A stretch of DNA of 64,000 bases, taken from NCBI GenBank assembly GCA_963799065.1, contig CAWCVJ010000001.1:248001-312000 (forward strand). Direction: 5' to 3'. Every line of letters starts with the position of its first letter. The stretch's first letter is position 1. This document shows, in pieces, positions 8,410-17,427 of this stretch. The notes below the pieces were generated by a model that was given only the letters and a program-made list of their open reading frames with translations, made no database searches and was not told the DNA's origin. A program made the translations under genes and the position numbers. Source of the stretch: JAJPHW01 sp963799065 (GTDB lineage: Bacteria > Acidobacteriota > Terriglobia > Terriglobales > Acidobacteriaceae).

Positions 8410-10113
8410 ATGGAAAACACCTTCAAAGCGTGGGCTGAGGTTTGCGAGCAGGCCGCGGCTACCTCGAAGAAAACAAGCAAGATAGCGGCTGTAGCTGGCT
8501 ATTTTCGGGGAGTGGAGCCGGAGCAAGCAGTAGTGGCTGCGGTGTTTCTGTCTGGGCGTCCCTTTCCGGTTTGGGACGAGACGACGCTGCAAGTCGGAGG
8601 AAGTCTGCTATGGCAGGCGATTCAGTCGGTGGCGGGAAAGAGTGAAGACGATCTAACCGCCGCTTATCGTCGACTCGGAGACATGGGGGCCGTCGCAGGT
8701 GATCTGTTGCCTTCACGAGAATCGAGCGGTATTGCGCCGATAGCTCTTCAGTTGCGCCTTCGCGAGATCGCGCAGGCGTCCGGATCGTCGGTTCGGCTTG
8801 AGTTGGTGAAGACTCTGCTGCGAGAGGTTTCCCCGCTCGAAGCGAAGTATGTTGTCAAGATCATGACTGGAGATCTGCGCATTGGGCTGAAAGAAAGCCT
8901 GGTGGAAGAGGCGATTGCGCGAGCGTTCGACGCCAAACCCGAAGAAGTATCGCGCGCCAACATGCTGCTGGGCGATATTGGCGAGACGTTGCTGCTGGCG
9001 GCTTCAGGTCGCCTGCAGGAAGCCAGGATGCGCTTATTTCATCCGCTGGGAGCGATGCTGGCGAGTCCAGTGGCGTCGGCTGCGGAGGCTCTGGAATACA
9101 GCCCGGCTCCTCTCATCGAAGATAAATACGACGGAGTGCGGGCGCAGGTTCATGCGTCGGCGGATCGAGTTCGCATCTTCTCTCGGACGCGCGAGGACAC
9201 GACAAACTCGTTTCCAGAAGTGCGCGACGCGCTGCTGGGGGCGGCGCAGGAGTTTATCCTCGACGGCGAGATCGTGGCTTGGGGCGAAGCCGATGATGTT
9301 TCCGATTCGCCGGGGCGTGCGCTGCCATTTAGCGTCCTGCAACAAAGAATTGGCCGCAAGAAAGTCGGCAAGACGATGATGCGCGATTGTCCGGTGGCGT
9401 TTGTTGCGTTTGATGTTTTGTATGCAAATGGTTCTCTGACCATTGATTTGCCATTAATTGAACGCGGTCGCGTGTTGGACGAAATCGTTGCTGAGATCAA
9501 TCGATATAAGCCCACGCCGGACGACTCGATCCGAGCGTTGATTCTGCGTGCGCCCATTTTTCATGCTTCTACCGCCAACGAACTCGATCAACTCTTCGAC
9601 GTCGCGCAGAGTCGTGGCAACGAAGGGCTAATGATTAAGGATGCGAATTCGACGTATTCCCCGGGACGGCGTGGCAAGAGTTGGTTGAAGCTAAAGCGCG
9701 AACTGGCGACGCTGGATGTTGTCGTCACCGCCGTCGAATATGGTCACGGCAAGCGCATAGGCGTGCTGAGCGATTATACCTTCGCCGTCCGGGATGGCGA
9801 ACGGCTGGTGAACATTGGAAAGGCTTACTCAGGATTGACCGACGCAGAGATAGCGGAGATGACGAAGTGGTTTCTCGATCACACCATCGAAGACCAGGGA
9901 TTTCGACGCGTAGTCGAACCGAAAATTGTTCTCGAAGTTGCCTTCAATAACATGATGCTGTCCGACCGCCATGAGAGCGGCTATGCGTTGCGCTTTCCGC
10001 GCATTGTGCGACTGCGTCCCGACAAGCTGGCTGACGACGCGGATACCGTCGAAACCGCGAGAGCAATCTTCGAGCGGCAGCATTACGGGGCAAAGGACAA
10101 AGCCAGAGGCTAA
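8410..10113 (+). CDS. ATP-dependent DNA ligase
   Basis: Seals DNA nicks using ATP. The N-terminal DNA-binding domain (about 1-210) is of the archaeal/eukaryotic Lig1 type. The adenylation domain carries motif I EDKYDGVRAQ, with the nucleotidyl Lys at about residue 239, motif III FILDGEIVAW, and motifs IV and V (EGLMIKD, then WLKLKREL). The C-terminal OB fold (about 440-567) is present. At 567 residues it is a full-length enzyme like those of archaea and some bacteria that carry it in addition to the NAD-dependent LigA. There are no Ku or LigD domains nearby, so a role in double-strand break joining is not suggested. It probably serves repair (inference). Confidence 0.93.
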   Translation: MENTFKAWAEVCEQAAATSKKTSKIAAVAGYFRGVEPEQAVVAAVFLSGRPFPVWDETTLQVGGSLLWQAIQSVAGKSEDDLTAAYRRLGDMGAVAGDLLPSRESSGIAPIALQLRLREIAQASGSSVRLELVKTLLREVSPLEAKYVVKIMTGDLRIGLKESLVEEAIARAFDAKPEEVSRANMLLGDIGETLLLAASGRLQEARMRLFHPLGAMLASPVASAAEALEYSPAPLIEDKYDGVRAQVHASADRVRIFSRTREDTTNSFPEVRDALLGAAQEFILDGEIVAWGEADDVSDSPGRALPFSVLQQRIGRKKVGKTMMRDCPVAFVAFDVLYANGSLTIDLPLIERGRVLDEIVAEINRYKPTPDDSIRALILRAPIFHASTANELDQLFDVAQSRGNEGLMIKDANSTYSPGRRGKSWLKLKRELATLDVVVTAVEYGHGKRIGVLSDYTFAVRDGERLVNIGKAYSGLTDAEIAEMTKWFLDHTIEDQGFRRVVEPKIVLEVAFNNMMLSDRHESGYALRFPRIVRLRPDKLADDADTVETARAIFERQHYGAKDKARG

Positions 10114-10126
10114 CGCCGGAGTCTCC

Positions 10127-11050
10127 TCAGTGGTGATGATGCTCTTGCTCGCTCATGGGAATAACGCAGCCGTGGGCTACTTCGCAAACTTCGTGTTCAA
10201 ACTGGATCGTGGTGTGCACGATGCGGAAGTCGTGGTGCAGGCGCTCTTTCACGTCACGCAGAATTCGCTCGCTGACCGATGGAGGAATGTCCGCGATGGA
10301 GATATGGCAGGAGAGTGCACGGCTTTCCGAACCGATATTCCAGACGTGCAGGTCGTGAACATCGTGCACGCCTTCGACCTTGCGCAGCGTGGTTTCGAGA
10401 ATTTCCAGATCGAGTCCTCGGGGAGTGCCCTCCAGCAGGATGTTCAGCGTCTCGCGAACGATGCCCAGGCCGGACCAGAGAATGAGTGAGCCGATTGCGA
10501 ACGACAGGGCTGAGTCGACCCAGTACTGGCCGGTGCGGTGAATCACGTAGCCGCCGACTATTACTGCGGCGGTTGAGAGCGTATCGCCAATTTCGTGCAG
10601 TAGCGCGCTGCGGATATTTACGTCACGATTGCCCCGCAGCAGGAGCAGCGTGATGGCTCCGTTCATCACGACTCCGGCGGCGGCCACAGTCATCATCAGT
10701 CCAGCTTTGACGGGCTCGGGGTGTTGCAGGCGCTTCACGCCTTCGTAAAAGATGAAGAAGGAGACTGCGACGAGCGCGGCGGCGTTGACGAAGGCGGCGA
10801 GGACTCCGGCGCGGTGGTAGCCGTAAGTCTTGGTGGCGCTGGGCGGACGCGACTGCAAATAAACTGCGACCAGCGACAGCAACAGAGCTAGGAAGTCGGA
10901 AAGATTGTGTCCAGCTTCAGAGAGCAGGGCCAGCGAATGGGCGCGGATTCCCGCGACGACCAGAATCACGATATAGGCAAACGTGACGACCAATGAGATG
11001 CGCAGCACTTTGGAAGTGCGTTCGTTCCCGCCGTGGCTGTGGGTATGCAT
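10127..11050 (-). CDS. Cation diffusion facilitator (CzcD/ZnT-type) transporter
   Basis: Inner-membrane antiporter that exports Zn, Co or Cd in exchange for protons. Metal-site residues are visible as H48/D52 in AGHNLSD and H152/D156 in LHEIGD, the HD-HD arrangement of zinc-type CDFs. Six membrane segments span about residues 14-210. A cytoplasmic ferredoxin-like domain follows (VEGVHDVHDLHVWNIG). The N terminus (HTHSHGG) and C terminus (EHHHH) are His-rich. It converges with the ligase gene. A 7-bp-stem hairpin (11051-11057/11067-11073) lies immediately upstream of the start. The transposon insertion site is 46 bases upstream, so the element may have separated this gene from its original promoter. 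Confidence 0.93.
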   Translation of the reverse strand: MHTHSHGGNERTSKVLRISLVVTFAYIVILVVAGIRAHSLALLSEAGHNLSDFLALLLSLVAVYLQSRPPSATKTYGYHRAGVLAAFVNAAALVAVSFFIFYEGVKRLQHPEPVKAGLMMTVAAAGVVMNGAITLLLLRGNRDVNIRSALLHEIGDTLSTAAVIVGGYVIHRTGQYWVDSALSFAIGSLILWSGLGIVRETLNILLEGTPRGLDLEILETTLRKVEGVHDVHDLHVWNIGSESRALSCHISIADIPPSVSERILRDVKERLHHDFRIVHTTIQFEHEVCEVAHGCVIPMSEQEHHHH

Positions 11051-11082
11051 CCTGCCCTAGTTTACGGGGCAGGGAAGGCGGG

Positions 11083-11096
11083 TTCAAGGCGGGGAA
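11083..11096. repeat. Left 14-bp target site duplication
   Basis: TTCAAGGCGGGGAA is directly adjacent to the left terminal inverted repeat and is repeated exactly, in the same orientation, at 37409-37422 just outside the right terminal repeat. Because it begins TT and ends AA, part of it can also be read as an extension of the inverted repeats (40-bp repeats with a 10-bp duplication). The 14-bp parse fits the size known for casposon integration. Confidence 0.93.
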
Positions 11097-11134
11097 GGGG
11101 TGAGAACATAACGGGATGGAATATGCACCCCCCC
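11097..11134 (+). repeat. Left terminal inverted repeat of the casposon
   Basis: 38 bases starting GGGGTGAGAACATAACGGGA and ending in a run of seven C. It is the exact reverse complement of 37371-37408. Identity stops abruptly inside the element (TGCAACG on this side, TTGGCCC on the other). The first gene of the element ends 15 bases inward. Confidence 0.95.
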
Positions 11135-11149
11135 TGCAACGAAAACGTT

Positions 11150-11488
11150 TTAGGCTGAAGTGGGTTCGTGGCCAGTAGCTCTCAGGAAAGTTTCGGGAGG
11201 AGTGGGGAATGACGCGATTTTCGCCGGGCGTACACTTAGTATGCAGAAGCTTGGGTCTAAAGCCGCACCAGACACAGCACATGGCTGCGCAAAAGAAGTA
11301 ATCGACGTAACTTCAACGTTCAAAACATCCCCCGTGTAGTGCTGCAAGTCTGGATCGAATTCTTGCAGAATCAGAACGTCTCCGATGTTGAAGTCTCGAT
11401 CATTACGACGCAACTCATGCGTCCGGCTGCCGTCTTTGATGGCTCTGAAAAATTGAGGCCAACTCTTCAACTCGTGTATTTTTGGCAT
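11150..11488 (-). CDS. DUF3850 (ASCH-related) domain protein
   Basis: A 112-residue protein whose first 80 residues fit DUF3850: IHELKSWPQFFRAI, then HELRRNDRDFNIGDVLIL, then the DPDLQHYTGD strand. ASCH-like folds are beta-barrels proposed to bind RNA or modified bases; the role here is unknown. The start overlaps the end of the upstream FAD/GAF gene by 22 bases, which suggests translational coupling. The stop is only 15 bases from the terminal repeat. The C-terminal 30 residues have no recognisable match. In phages this family often occurs among DNA metabolism genes, consistent with mobile-element cargo. Confidence 0.8.
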   Translation of the reverse strand: MPKIHELKSWPQFFRAIKDGSRTHELRRNDRDFNIGDVLILQEFDPDLQHYTGDVLNVEVTSITSFAQPCAVSGAALDPSFCILSVRPAKIASFPTPPETFLRATGHEPTSA

Positions 11489-13557
11489 GATCCTAGTTTT
11501 TCTCCTGCGACGACAAAATCAGTGAATTCCAAGTTCAAATAGTTCACCGCCGGCGCGACAGGCGGTCTCGGAATCTTGATGCTTCTTATCACTTTTAGTT
11601 GCAAGTTTAGTGCCTTCGGTAGTCTCGGAATCGAAGCGGTTGCTGGGATTGAGAAATTATGAACTCGATCAAAGTTAATGTCTCCGATTTTGGATGCGAA
11701 CGATTTACACATTTTGCAAATCGTCGCTGTACACTTCATGCTAAAGGCATTAAAGCGCGTAGAGTCGGCGTAAAGCACAGCGAGGGTTCGTTTCCTGTCT
11801 GGTGTCAGTATGGGAATGGCGAGAACCGAACGAACAGTGGGAGCCATACTCTGTGACTGAGTGGTTAATTCAAGCCTTTCCATATCTCTCTGTAGCTTTG
11901 CTGCATACCCAGCTTCCAAGTCTCTAACGGTTCGAGGTCGGCTAATGACGACTTGTCTCTTTACAGCTGCGTATCCGATTGTTGCGTGACTAAAACTAAA
12001 GGTTCTACCTGCACTTCCTGTGCGCTGCGTATTTCCGCTGTATTCCGACGCCTGCTGCAAAGCTACCTCAGAACCTACATATAAGGCTCTGTGTAGAGTG
12101 ACTCTAAAATCGCTCCCGGCTGATCCGATTGAATCAAGATATCCCGAAACGGCTGAAATAAAACCTGTGACGAGCACCGCCGTTGCTGGTGGAAGGTGTT
12201 CTAATCGCCACAAAGCCTTACTCTCATCCTCTGCCACAGTTCCGCCCCGCAACCTCGAAGAGTGTTGGTGCCAGTACCCCCCCGTCCAGCAGACCTGGAT
12301 TGGTTGTGTTCTCCTATTCCTCATCGTTGATATTCGTTTCCTACAAGTTCCGAAGAGCGACTTATCCATAACATCTCTAATTGCTTCCATAGGATCAGTT
12401 CCATGACGGCGGATAATGTCGGTTGGCTTGATCCCATATTCGATGCAGATCTTTTCGCAGTCGGTCTTACTCGTAGGAATCACTCCCCCTGCGCGATACA
12501 AAGCAAAGAGTAAAAAACGATTCTGAAAAGAAGCCGGGCTCGTGAATACCTTCCTAAAGGAATTCACTTTGGGACTCATTTGGAGGACGGCCGCAGTGTC
12601 GCTCCTTAATCTCATATTTAGAATTTTCAAAAGCCTATCGAACCCTAGAGAATGATGTGCTGCGATTGACTCAAATCTGTCGAACAATACTTCCGGTAGC
12701 ATCGGCTTATCATCGTATTCTTTCTTTACTTCGCGCAGAGCGTCGAGGAGGTTGGAATTATCCTCGAATAAGTCCACCAAAATGCGGTCTTGCCGAAACC
12801 TCAAGATGCGAATTCTGAACAAATCGACCAAACCTCCGTCACCGTGGCCGGACACAAGGTAGGTGCGCCTACCAAAATCCAGTTCCGGCTGGCCCAAGGT
12901 TTCATTTCTCCAATATGAGAACGGGGGTCTTAGTTCGAGACCAAACCCAACAGCGAGAATTACGGATCCAAAAGATTCCTTACTGCCAGATGGAATCGCC
13001 CGCTTAGAATCGCTTAGTTGTTCGCCAACCCACTCGACGCTTAGTTTTCGATCCAAGCGGAGGTGCTTAACGTTGACATAAACGTTTGTTCGAGACCGAA
13101 CTTCTTGCCGCCTCAGAAGGCGTTCCCATTCATGCAAAACCTCAACGACAACATCGGATGCTCGGCCTGCATTCCAATTCAACAGTGGAAGAGCCGCAGT
13201 CGGTAAAGTACTATCTCTATTCGGCCAATCGTAAATGCGTGGATGAACCCATCGAGTGTCACTTCCCTCTTGCAAAGGACATAATGCTGCACGTTTCTCA
13301 AACAAGGAAACGTGTTCCACGCCTTTGTGAAGCAAGGCCGCGGCAGCTGTAAGTCCCGCGAAGCCACCCCCAACCACGGCGACACGACGAAGTGCCTTCA
13401 GAGGAGCACTCTCTGTCATGGCCCATACGAGGTTTAGAGCCCTTACCTGTTGGTTATAGATCGTCAAACCTGTCTCGAAGGTTCCGAGAACATACAGGTT
13501 ATTTGAGACCCTGAACCGTTTGAGTACAGCACCTGCTGAGGAGCCCGTCTTGGGCAA
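11467..13557 (-). CDS. FAD-dependent oxidoreductase-like / GAF-like fusion protein
   Basis: A large protein with two recognisable ends. A dinucleotide-binding fold (RRVAVVGGGFAGLTAAAALL) lies about 60 residues in and is followed by conserved-looking DTRWVHPRIYDWP and LNWNAGRASDV segments. The C-terminal third (about 480-640) looks like a GAF sensor domain. The middle is unassigned. I chose a TTG start at 13557 because GGAGGA lies six bases upstream; a GTG at 13638 (no ribosome site) and an ATG at 13419 are alternatives, but the last would cut off the patterned segment FETGLTIYNQQVRALNLVWAM just before the Rossmann fold. Substrate and role are unknown. An oxidoreductase-GAF fusion in a mobile element may act as a stress or phage sensor (speculation). 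Confidence 0.7.
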   Translation of the reverse strand: MPKTGSSAGAVLKRFRVSNNLYVLGTFETGLTIYNQQVRALNLVWAMTESAPLKALRRVAVVGGGFAGLTAAAALLHKGVEHVSLFEKRAALCPLQEGSDTRWVHPRIYDWPNRDSTLPTAALPLLNWNAGRASDVVVEVLHEWERLLRRQEVRSRTNVYVNVKHLRLDRKLSVEWVGEQLSDSKRAIPSGSKESFGSVILAVGFGLELRPPFSYWRNETLGQPELDFGRRTYLVSGHGDGGLVDLFRIRILRFRQDRILVDLFEDNSNLLDALREVKKEYDDKPMLPEVLFDRFESIAAHHSLGFDRLLKILNMRLRSDTAAVLQMSPKVNSFRKVFTSPASFQNRFLLFALYRAGGVIPTSKTDCEKICIEYGIKPTDIIRRHGTDPMEAIRDVMDKSLFGTCRKRISTMRNRRTQPIQVCWTGGYWHQHSSRLRGGTVAEDESKALWRLEHLPPATAVLVTGFISAVSGYLDSIGSAGSDFRVTLHRALYVGSEVALQQASEYSGNTQRTGSAGRTFSFSHATIGYAAVKRQVVISRPRTVRDLEAGYAAKLQRDMERLELTTQSQSMAPTVRSVLAIPILTPDRKRTLAVLYADSTRFNAFSMKCTATICKMCKSFASKIGDINFDRVHNFSIPATASIPRLPKALNLQLKVIRSIKIPRPPVAPAVNYLNLEFTDFVVAGEKLGSCQKYTS

Positions 13558-13726
13558 ATTGTTTCCTCCAACGCGCAAACCCAGAATTGCTGAGAAATTA
13601 TTCAACAAGTAACTCCCTCTTAGTGTCAACTCTTGCACTCAAACACAAGGTCGGCAGGGGATTTGACCAAGAGGCCCAGACGGGCCAGAGCCCTACAAAT
13701 AACTGATTCCTAAGAGTCGAGAGTTC

Positions 13727-16594
13727 TCAAACCACCGTTGTTAGGAGTTTCTGAAGCGTTCGTGAGTGTACTGAGAGTCCCTGCCGTGCTCTCAGGATCG
13801 TGTGTCGGCTCAAGCCTGTTTTGCTCTGAAGGGTATTTAGAGAAATCTGTTTAAGCTTCTCTTGCAGTGAATGGGGCACTCCACCGGTATTCTTCTTGTA
13901 TCGCACAAGAGAGGGTAGCAATGTGCTGATGTCCTCCGCTCGCTCCCAGCCCCTCTCGGTTTCCTTCCCGATAAGATGAAATCCCGAAGCCGTGACTGGA
14001 TAACGTTTCAGCAATCCAGCGCTCTCCGCTTTGCAGGGCGTTCCGTCAGGCGCAAGGCTCTTGTGTTCGGGATGTTGAGTGTACTGCGAGAAGATCATTT
14101 CGAATGTTTGCGGCAGAGCCAGCAGACTAGGCGGGTCTAGCGTGTGAATCGCTCCGTCGTGAATGTTGATATACGACATTTTTCCCCATCGTGCGGGGTC
14201 CTTCTCGAATGCTCCCAGCAGAGTGATCGGCGATTCTGACAGATTCAATACAACCGGCGACAAAGCAAAGTTGTAAGGGCGGGCCTGATCCCGATTTATC
14301 CGTCGCAGCGCTGCCATCACACCGGGTGTGGTGATCGCAACTCGTCTCATTACTGGAAGTCGGAACCAGTCAGGTTCTTGGCTTGGGAGCCCGTGCGCAC
14401 GATCCAGAAGCCATTGCCAGCCTTCTTTGATCCAGAGCGCAACATCGCATTCCGCGTCGCGGCCTTCTTTGGGCCGGTAGTAGAGACCCAAGCCGTGTTC
14501 GCTAGCTTTGACGATCTTCACGTGAGAGCCGTCGAACATGCACACCGAATAGCGCTTTGCCGAGACGCCCTTGCCATACAACTGACGCTGCTTGCCAGTC
14601 GCGTCGAAATTGATCTCTTCGACGATGTTCAGGATTGAGCCTGGAACGACTTTCTTGTTATAGGGATTTAGCGTTTTGAAACGGTGAACGATCTCTCGCG
14701 TCTCGACCCACGACAGAGCCTTGATCGCGCTATTTCCATTGGGCATCTTGTGCGTTCCACCATTGCAAGGCACCAGCCCTCCGCGCTCCGATGCCACGAT
14801 TGCCATAGAGTCCGTGTCGCACATGAGGTAGGTTCCACCGGCGTCCGTGACCATCATTTCGAGCATTGCCAGCAGCAGGCGTCCGCCTGCGGTAATTAGC
14901 GATGCAACTGGCGGGAAGTACCACGGCCCCGGAGTTTCGACGATGCACGTTCGCTCTATTCTGCTTATCTCGCCGGAGAATACTTCCACTTGCTTCGCAT
15001 CGTTCTTCCCCATTTGCTGGCGATTGACCTCAGCATAGATTCCATAGCAACCGGCGTTGGCGAGAATCTTCAGGAAGTAGTAGAGCGGGTCTGATTTCTT
15101 TTTCCCCTTACGTTCTTCGATCACCTTGCGAAAGAAATCATCGCGAGCTGGGTTGATCGATCCGTGACCCAACTTTACCGACCTCATCCCTTTCTGAACG
15201 CCCACGCCTTCGACCCGAATGGCGTGAAGAATTTTTGGGAGCCTGCCTGTCTTTAGGATTGACCCTATGATGTCCGGCGCTGCAAACCAAATCGGCTTCT
15301 CCGATGTCAGCGGATTCAGACCGATGTTGGTATCGTTACCAACTCTCGCGTCTCCGTATACGGTGCGCACCGGCAAAATGTCGCCGTCTGGTTTAATCAG
15401 AGCAAAGAAATTCAGTTTGAGCCACGTCTTCGGATCAAGCAGTCGGTCGAGGTCTAGCGACTTCAGGAATCCTCTGACTTCCTGAGTCGCTGAACGGACT
15501 CGCACTTTGTTGGCTGTCAACAGACGCCACAAGCCGAGAAGCGTATTGACGTTGGGATATTGGCTCAGAAAATCGGTGTAGACGATTGGGACTGGGGTGT
15601 GACGGATGCGAATCTCCGCTCTGCCCCCATAGTAAGCCTGCATACAAATGCCGTTCGTTTTGTCATCCAGCTTGAATTTTTCTGTCGGTTGACGGACTTC
15701 CATTGTGCTCAAAAAGGCCTTGGCTATCGAGGCTGCGGAAAAGGCTGCTTCCGGTGTTAGGTCACCAAGCGGGTATTTCCGAAATTCGCTCAGCAGAGCG
15801 TTCAGCAAGCCAACGCTCGAACGCACGTCCTGGCGGCAGTAGTCAATTTCTTCAGGCGTCACTCGACCGGTTGGCGAGTGATCGAGCTTTCCTGGAACCT
15901 TGAATTCTTTGCAAGCACTATCGAGTGTGAAGCTCCGATTGCGCAGAGCCCATGCCAGCGTCTTCAAATCCAGAAATCGACCCGTGCGGTACGGTTGATT
16001 CGAATCCCCACCCGCAAGGCGAATGAACGCGGCCTTGGAATCTTTTGGGACGAGCTTGACGCGAGGGCGAAAGCTGTTGGGAAGCATCTTTCCCGTCTTC
16101 TTATCTTTGTATCCGGACAACACGAAGCTCCAACCTCGTTTCCCCCTGCCTCGCCCAATCCGGTATTCCAAGGCAATTCGCGACAGATCGAAAGGGAGAT
16201 TGAAGGCGGAGATGGCCGCTCCCGCTTGGATTGCCACGTACATGACTTTCTCGACGAAGGCGGAACGGCTATAGAGTTTGAGCTTTGGTTGACGACTGCC
16301 TGTTTCTTTGCCGTTCTGTCTCCGCACGTACTCGCGAAGCACCGTGAGTTGCTTGGTGTCAAGATCGTCGGCGTAAAACAAACCCTCTTCCATGCACGCG
16401 AAGGTTCCCTCGGCGTCGGCCTCGCAAAACTGATATGAGCCGAAGTTTAGATTCTGCTCGGAGTCGATTGTGGTTTCCGTGTCTAGGAGAAGCACATATT
16501 GAAGGGCAGGGGAGGATTTCTTGAATCGACGTTTCCGTTCGGGCTTCTCACCCAAGATGCGAGTATGACAACGCAGATAGATGTCATGCTTCAT
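13727..16594 (-). CDS. polB: Family B DNA polymerase of the casposon
   Basis: A complete DNA polymerase B of 955 residues with both activities apparently intact. The 3'-5' exonuclease motifs are D38/E40 in LLLDTET, NLPFD at 132-136, and Y252/D256 in DYCRQD. The polymerase motifs are A, D341 in DFLSQYP; B, K509/N513/YG518 in KILANAGCYG; and C, D593/D595 in CDTDS. It is proposed that such polymerases make casposons self-synthesising. I cannot decide from sequence alone whether it is protein-primed; no separate terminal-protein gene is evident. The final 150 residues lie beyond the usual thumb and include an HTH-like end (LNTLQSKTGLSRHTILRARQ). It is the central gene of the leftward operon. Confidence 0.93.
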   Translation of the reverse strand: MKHDIYLRCHTRILGEKPERKRRFKKSSPALQYVLLLDTETTIDSEQNLNFGSYQFCEADAEGTFACMEEGLFYADDLDTKQLTVLREYVRRQNGKETGSRQPKLKLYSRSAFVEKVMYVAIQAGAAISAFNLPFDLSRIALEYRIGRGRGKRGWSFVLSGYKDKKTGKMLPNSFRPRVKLVPKDSKAAFIRLAGGDSNQPYRTGRFLDLKTLAWALRNRSFTLDSACKEFKVPGKLDHSPTGRVTPEEIDYCRQDVRSSVGLLNALLSEFRKYPLGDLTPEAAFSAASIAKAFLSTMEVRQPTEKFKLDDKTNGICMQAYYGGRAEIRIRHTPVPIVYTDFLSQYPNVNTLLGLWRLLTANKVRVRSATQEVRGFLKSLDLDRLLDPKTWLKLNFFALIKPDGDILPVRTVYGDARVGNDTNIGLNPLTSEKPIWFAAPDIIGSILKTGRLPKILHAIRVEGVGVQKGMRSVKLGHGSINPARDDFFRKVIEERKGKKKSDPLYYFLKILANAGCYGIYAEVNRQQMGKNDAKQVEVFSGEISRIERTCIVETPGPWYFPPVASLITAGGRLLLAMLEMMVTDAGGTYLMCDTDSMAIVASERGGLVPCNGGTHKMPNGNSAIKALSWVETREIVHRFKTLNPYNKKVVPGSILNIVEEINFDATGKQRQLYGKGVSAKRYSVCMFDGSHVKIVKASEHGLGLYYRPKEGRDAECDVALWIKEGWQWLLDRAHGLPSQEPDWFRLPVMRRVAITTPGVMAALRRINRDQARPYNFALSPVVLNLSESPITLLGAFEKDPARWGKMSYINIHDGAIHTLDPPSLLALPQTFEMIFSQYTQHPEHKSLAPDGTPCKAESAGLLKRYPVTASGFHLIGKETERGWERAEDISTLLPSLVRYKKNTGGVPHSLQEKLKQISLNTLQSKTGLSRHTILRARQGLSVHSRTLQKLLTTVV

Positions 16595-16686
16595 CGGTTA
16601 TGTCGGATGGTAGGAAATCGAAACCCCTCAAGGTCCCGCCCCTGAAGGGTTTCGCAAAGGATTGCAAGGTAGGTTCGGTGTCGCCG

Positions 16687-17031
16687 TCACTGCTTAGGGT
16701 TCACAGCCAAGCTGGGTACGATTTCCCCCGTCTGCGGATTGCGAACCGAGATGATGTCTAGCTTGACCCTCTTGCCCATCAATTTCTTGGGGTCATCACC
16801 GAATATTCTGATGATCGTTTTCAGATTGGTTTTGTTTACGGCCCATGCTGCTTTGCCGTAAAGGGGTTTCTTCAGTTCAATAATGGCGGGTGCGCTGAAT
16901 CCATCTGGGGATTCCCGAATTTCCGCCACTTCAATGGTGATCGACCTCGTTCCGGCTGGAACGTCGGAACCGTTGAGTAAAGCACCGGCTTGGCTGGCGC
17001 TTCGGTTGTCTAACATGGTTTTCAAGTTCAT
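16687..17031 (-). CDS. Small protein of unknown function between HNH and PolB
   Basis: 114 residues, predicted mostly beta. The segment AAWAVNKTNLKTIIRIFGDDPKKLMGKRVKLD resembles small phage proteins that share the pattern 'NKTNA..L..LFGDD...WIGKRV.L', encoded among replication genes. An OB-like fold and single-stranded DNA binding are possible but not shown. It lies between the HNH gene (60 bases upstream) and the polymerase gene (92 bases downstream) on the same strand, so a role as replication accessory is plausible. Confidence 0.75.
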   Translation of the reverse strand: MNLKTMLDNRSASQAGALLNGSDVPAGTRSITIEVAEIRESPDGFSAPAIIELKKPLYGKAAWAVNKTNLKTIIRIFGDDPKKLMGKRVKLDIISVRNPQTGEIVPSLAVNPKQ

Positions 17032-17091
17032 CGTGATGTTCTCTCCTTGTCGGGTATCCCCGGATTGGTGTTGCGTATGAATAAAGCCGAG

Positions 17092-17427
17092 CTATTCCTC
17101 TTCGTCCGAATGAATGAGTAATTCCGCCCATCGCCTAAGAGCGTCCGCGAGCATGTGAAGGAATACAGCGGTTGCCTTGAGCGCGCATTTGACTCGCCTT
17201 ATGGGATTGTGTTGAAACTGCATATCCGCGTCGGCTCGGCGTCTAAGCTCCGTTGCCGTTGCATGGCAACTCACGCAAAGTGGGCCCTTCAGAAGAGCAT
17301 CGTGGTTCCGACCGGCAGTGTGATCCAGTTCAATCGTGACGCCGGTACGACCACACAATAGGCAGCGCTTCTGTTCTTTCCTTCGCGTGAGCCGTCGCGC
17401 CGTTTTGATCGGATTCTTGTCGATCAC
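17092..17427 (-). CDS. HNH endonuclease-like protein
   Basis: A small nuclease-type protein of 111 residues. A zinc-binding pair CLLCGRTG is followed by the HNH core ELDHTAGRNHD and a second pair CVSCH, the usual treble-clef order. HNH nucleases are a recurrent casposon gene. The final 40 residues form amphipathic helices of unknown role. The start codon overlaps the stop of the upstream HTH gene (ATGA, 17424-17427), so the two are translationally coupled. It may nick the element or target DNA; which is not evident. Confidence 0.85.
   Translation of the reverse strand: MIDKNPIKTARRLTRRKEQKRCLLCGRTGVTIELDHTAGRNHDALLKGPLCVSCHATATELRRRADADMQFQHNPIRRVKCALKATAVFLHMLADALRRWAELLIHSDEEE

Noticed and set aside
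11074..11096. Target site as the 3' end of a tRNA gene
   Set aside because: GGGTTCAAGGC resembles a T-arm start, but the preceding bases do not fold into a tRNA and the site lies in a short intergenic spacer.
15940..15985. tRNA T-arm-like sequence GGTTGATTCGAATCCCCACC
   Set aside because: It lies inside the polymerase gene in a conserved coding stretch and no acceptor or anticodon arms can be drawn around it.
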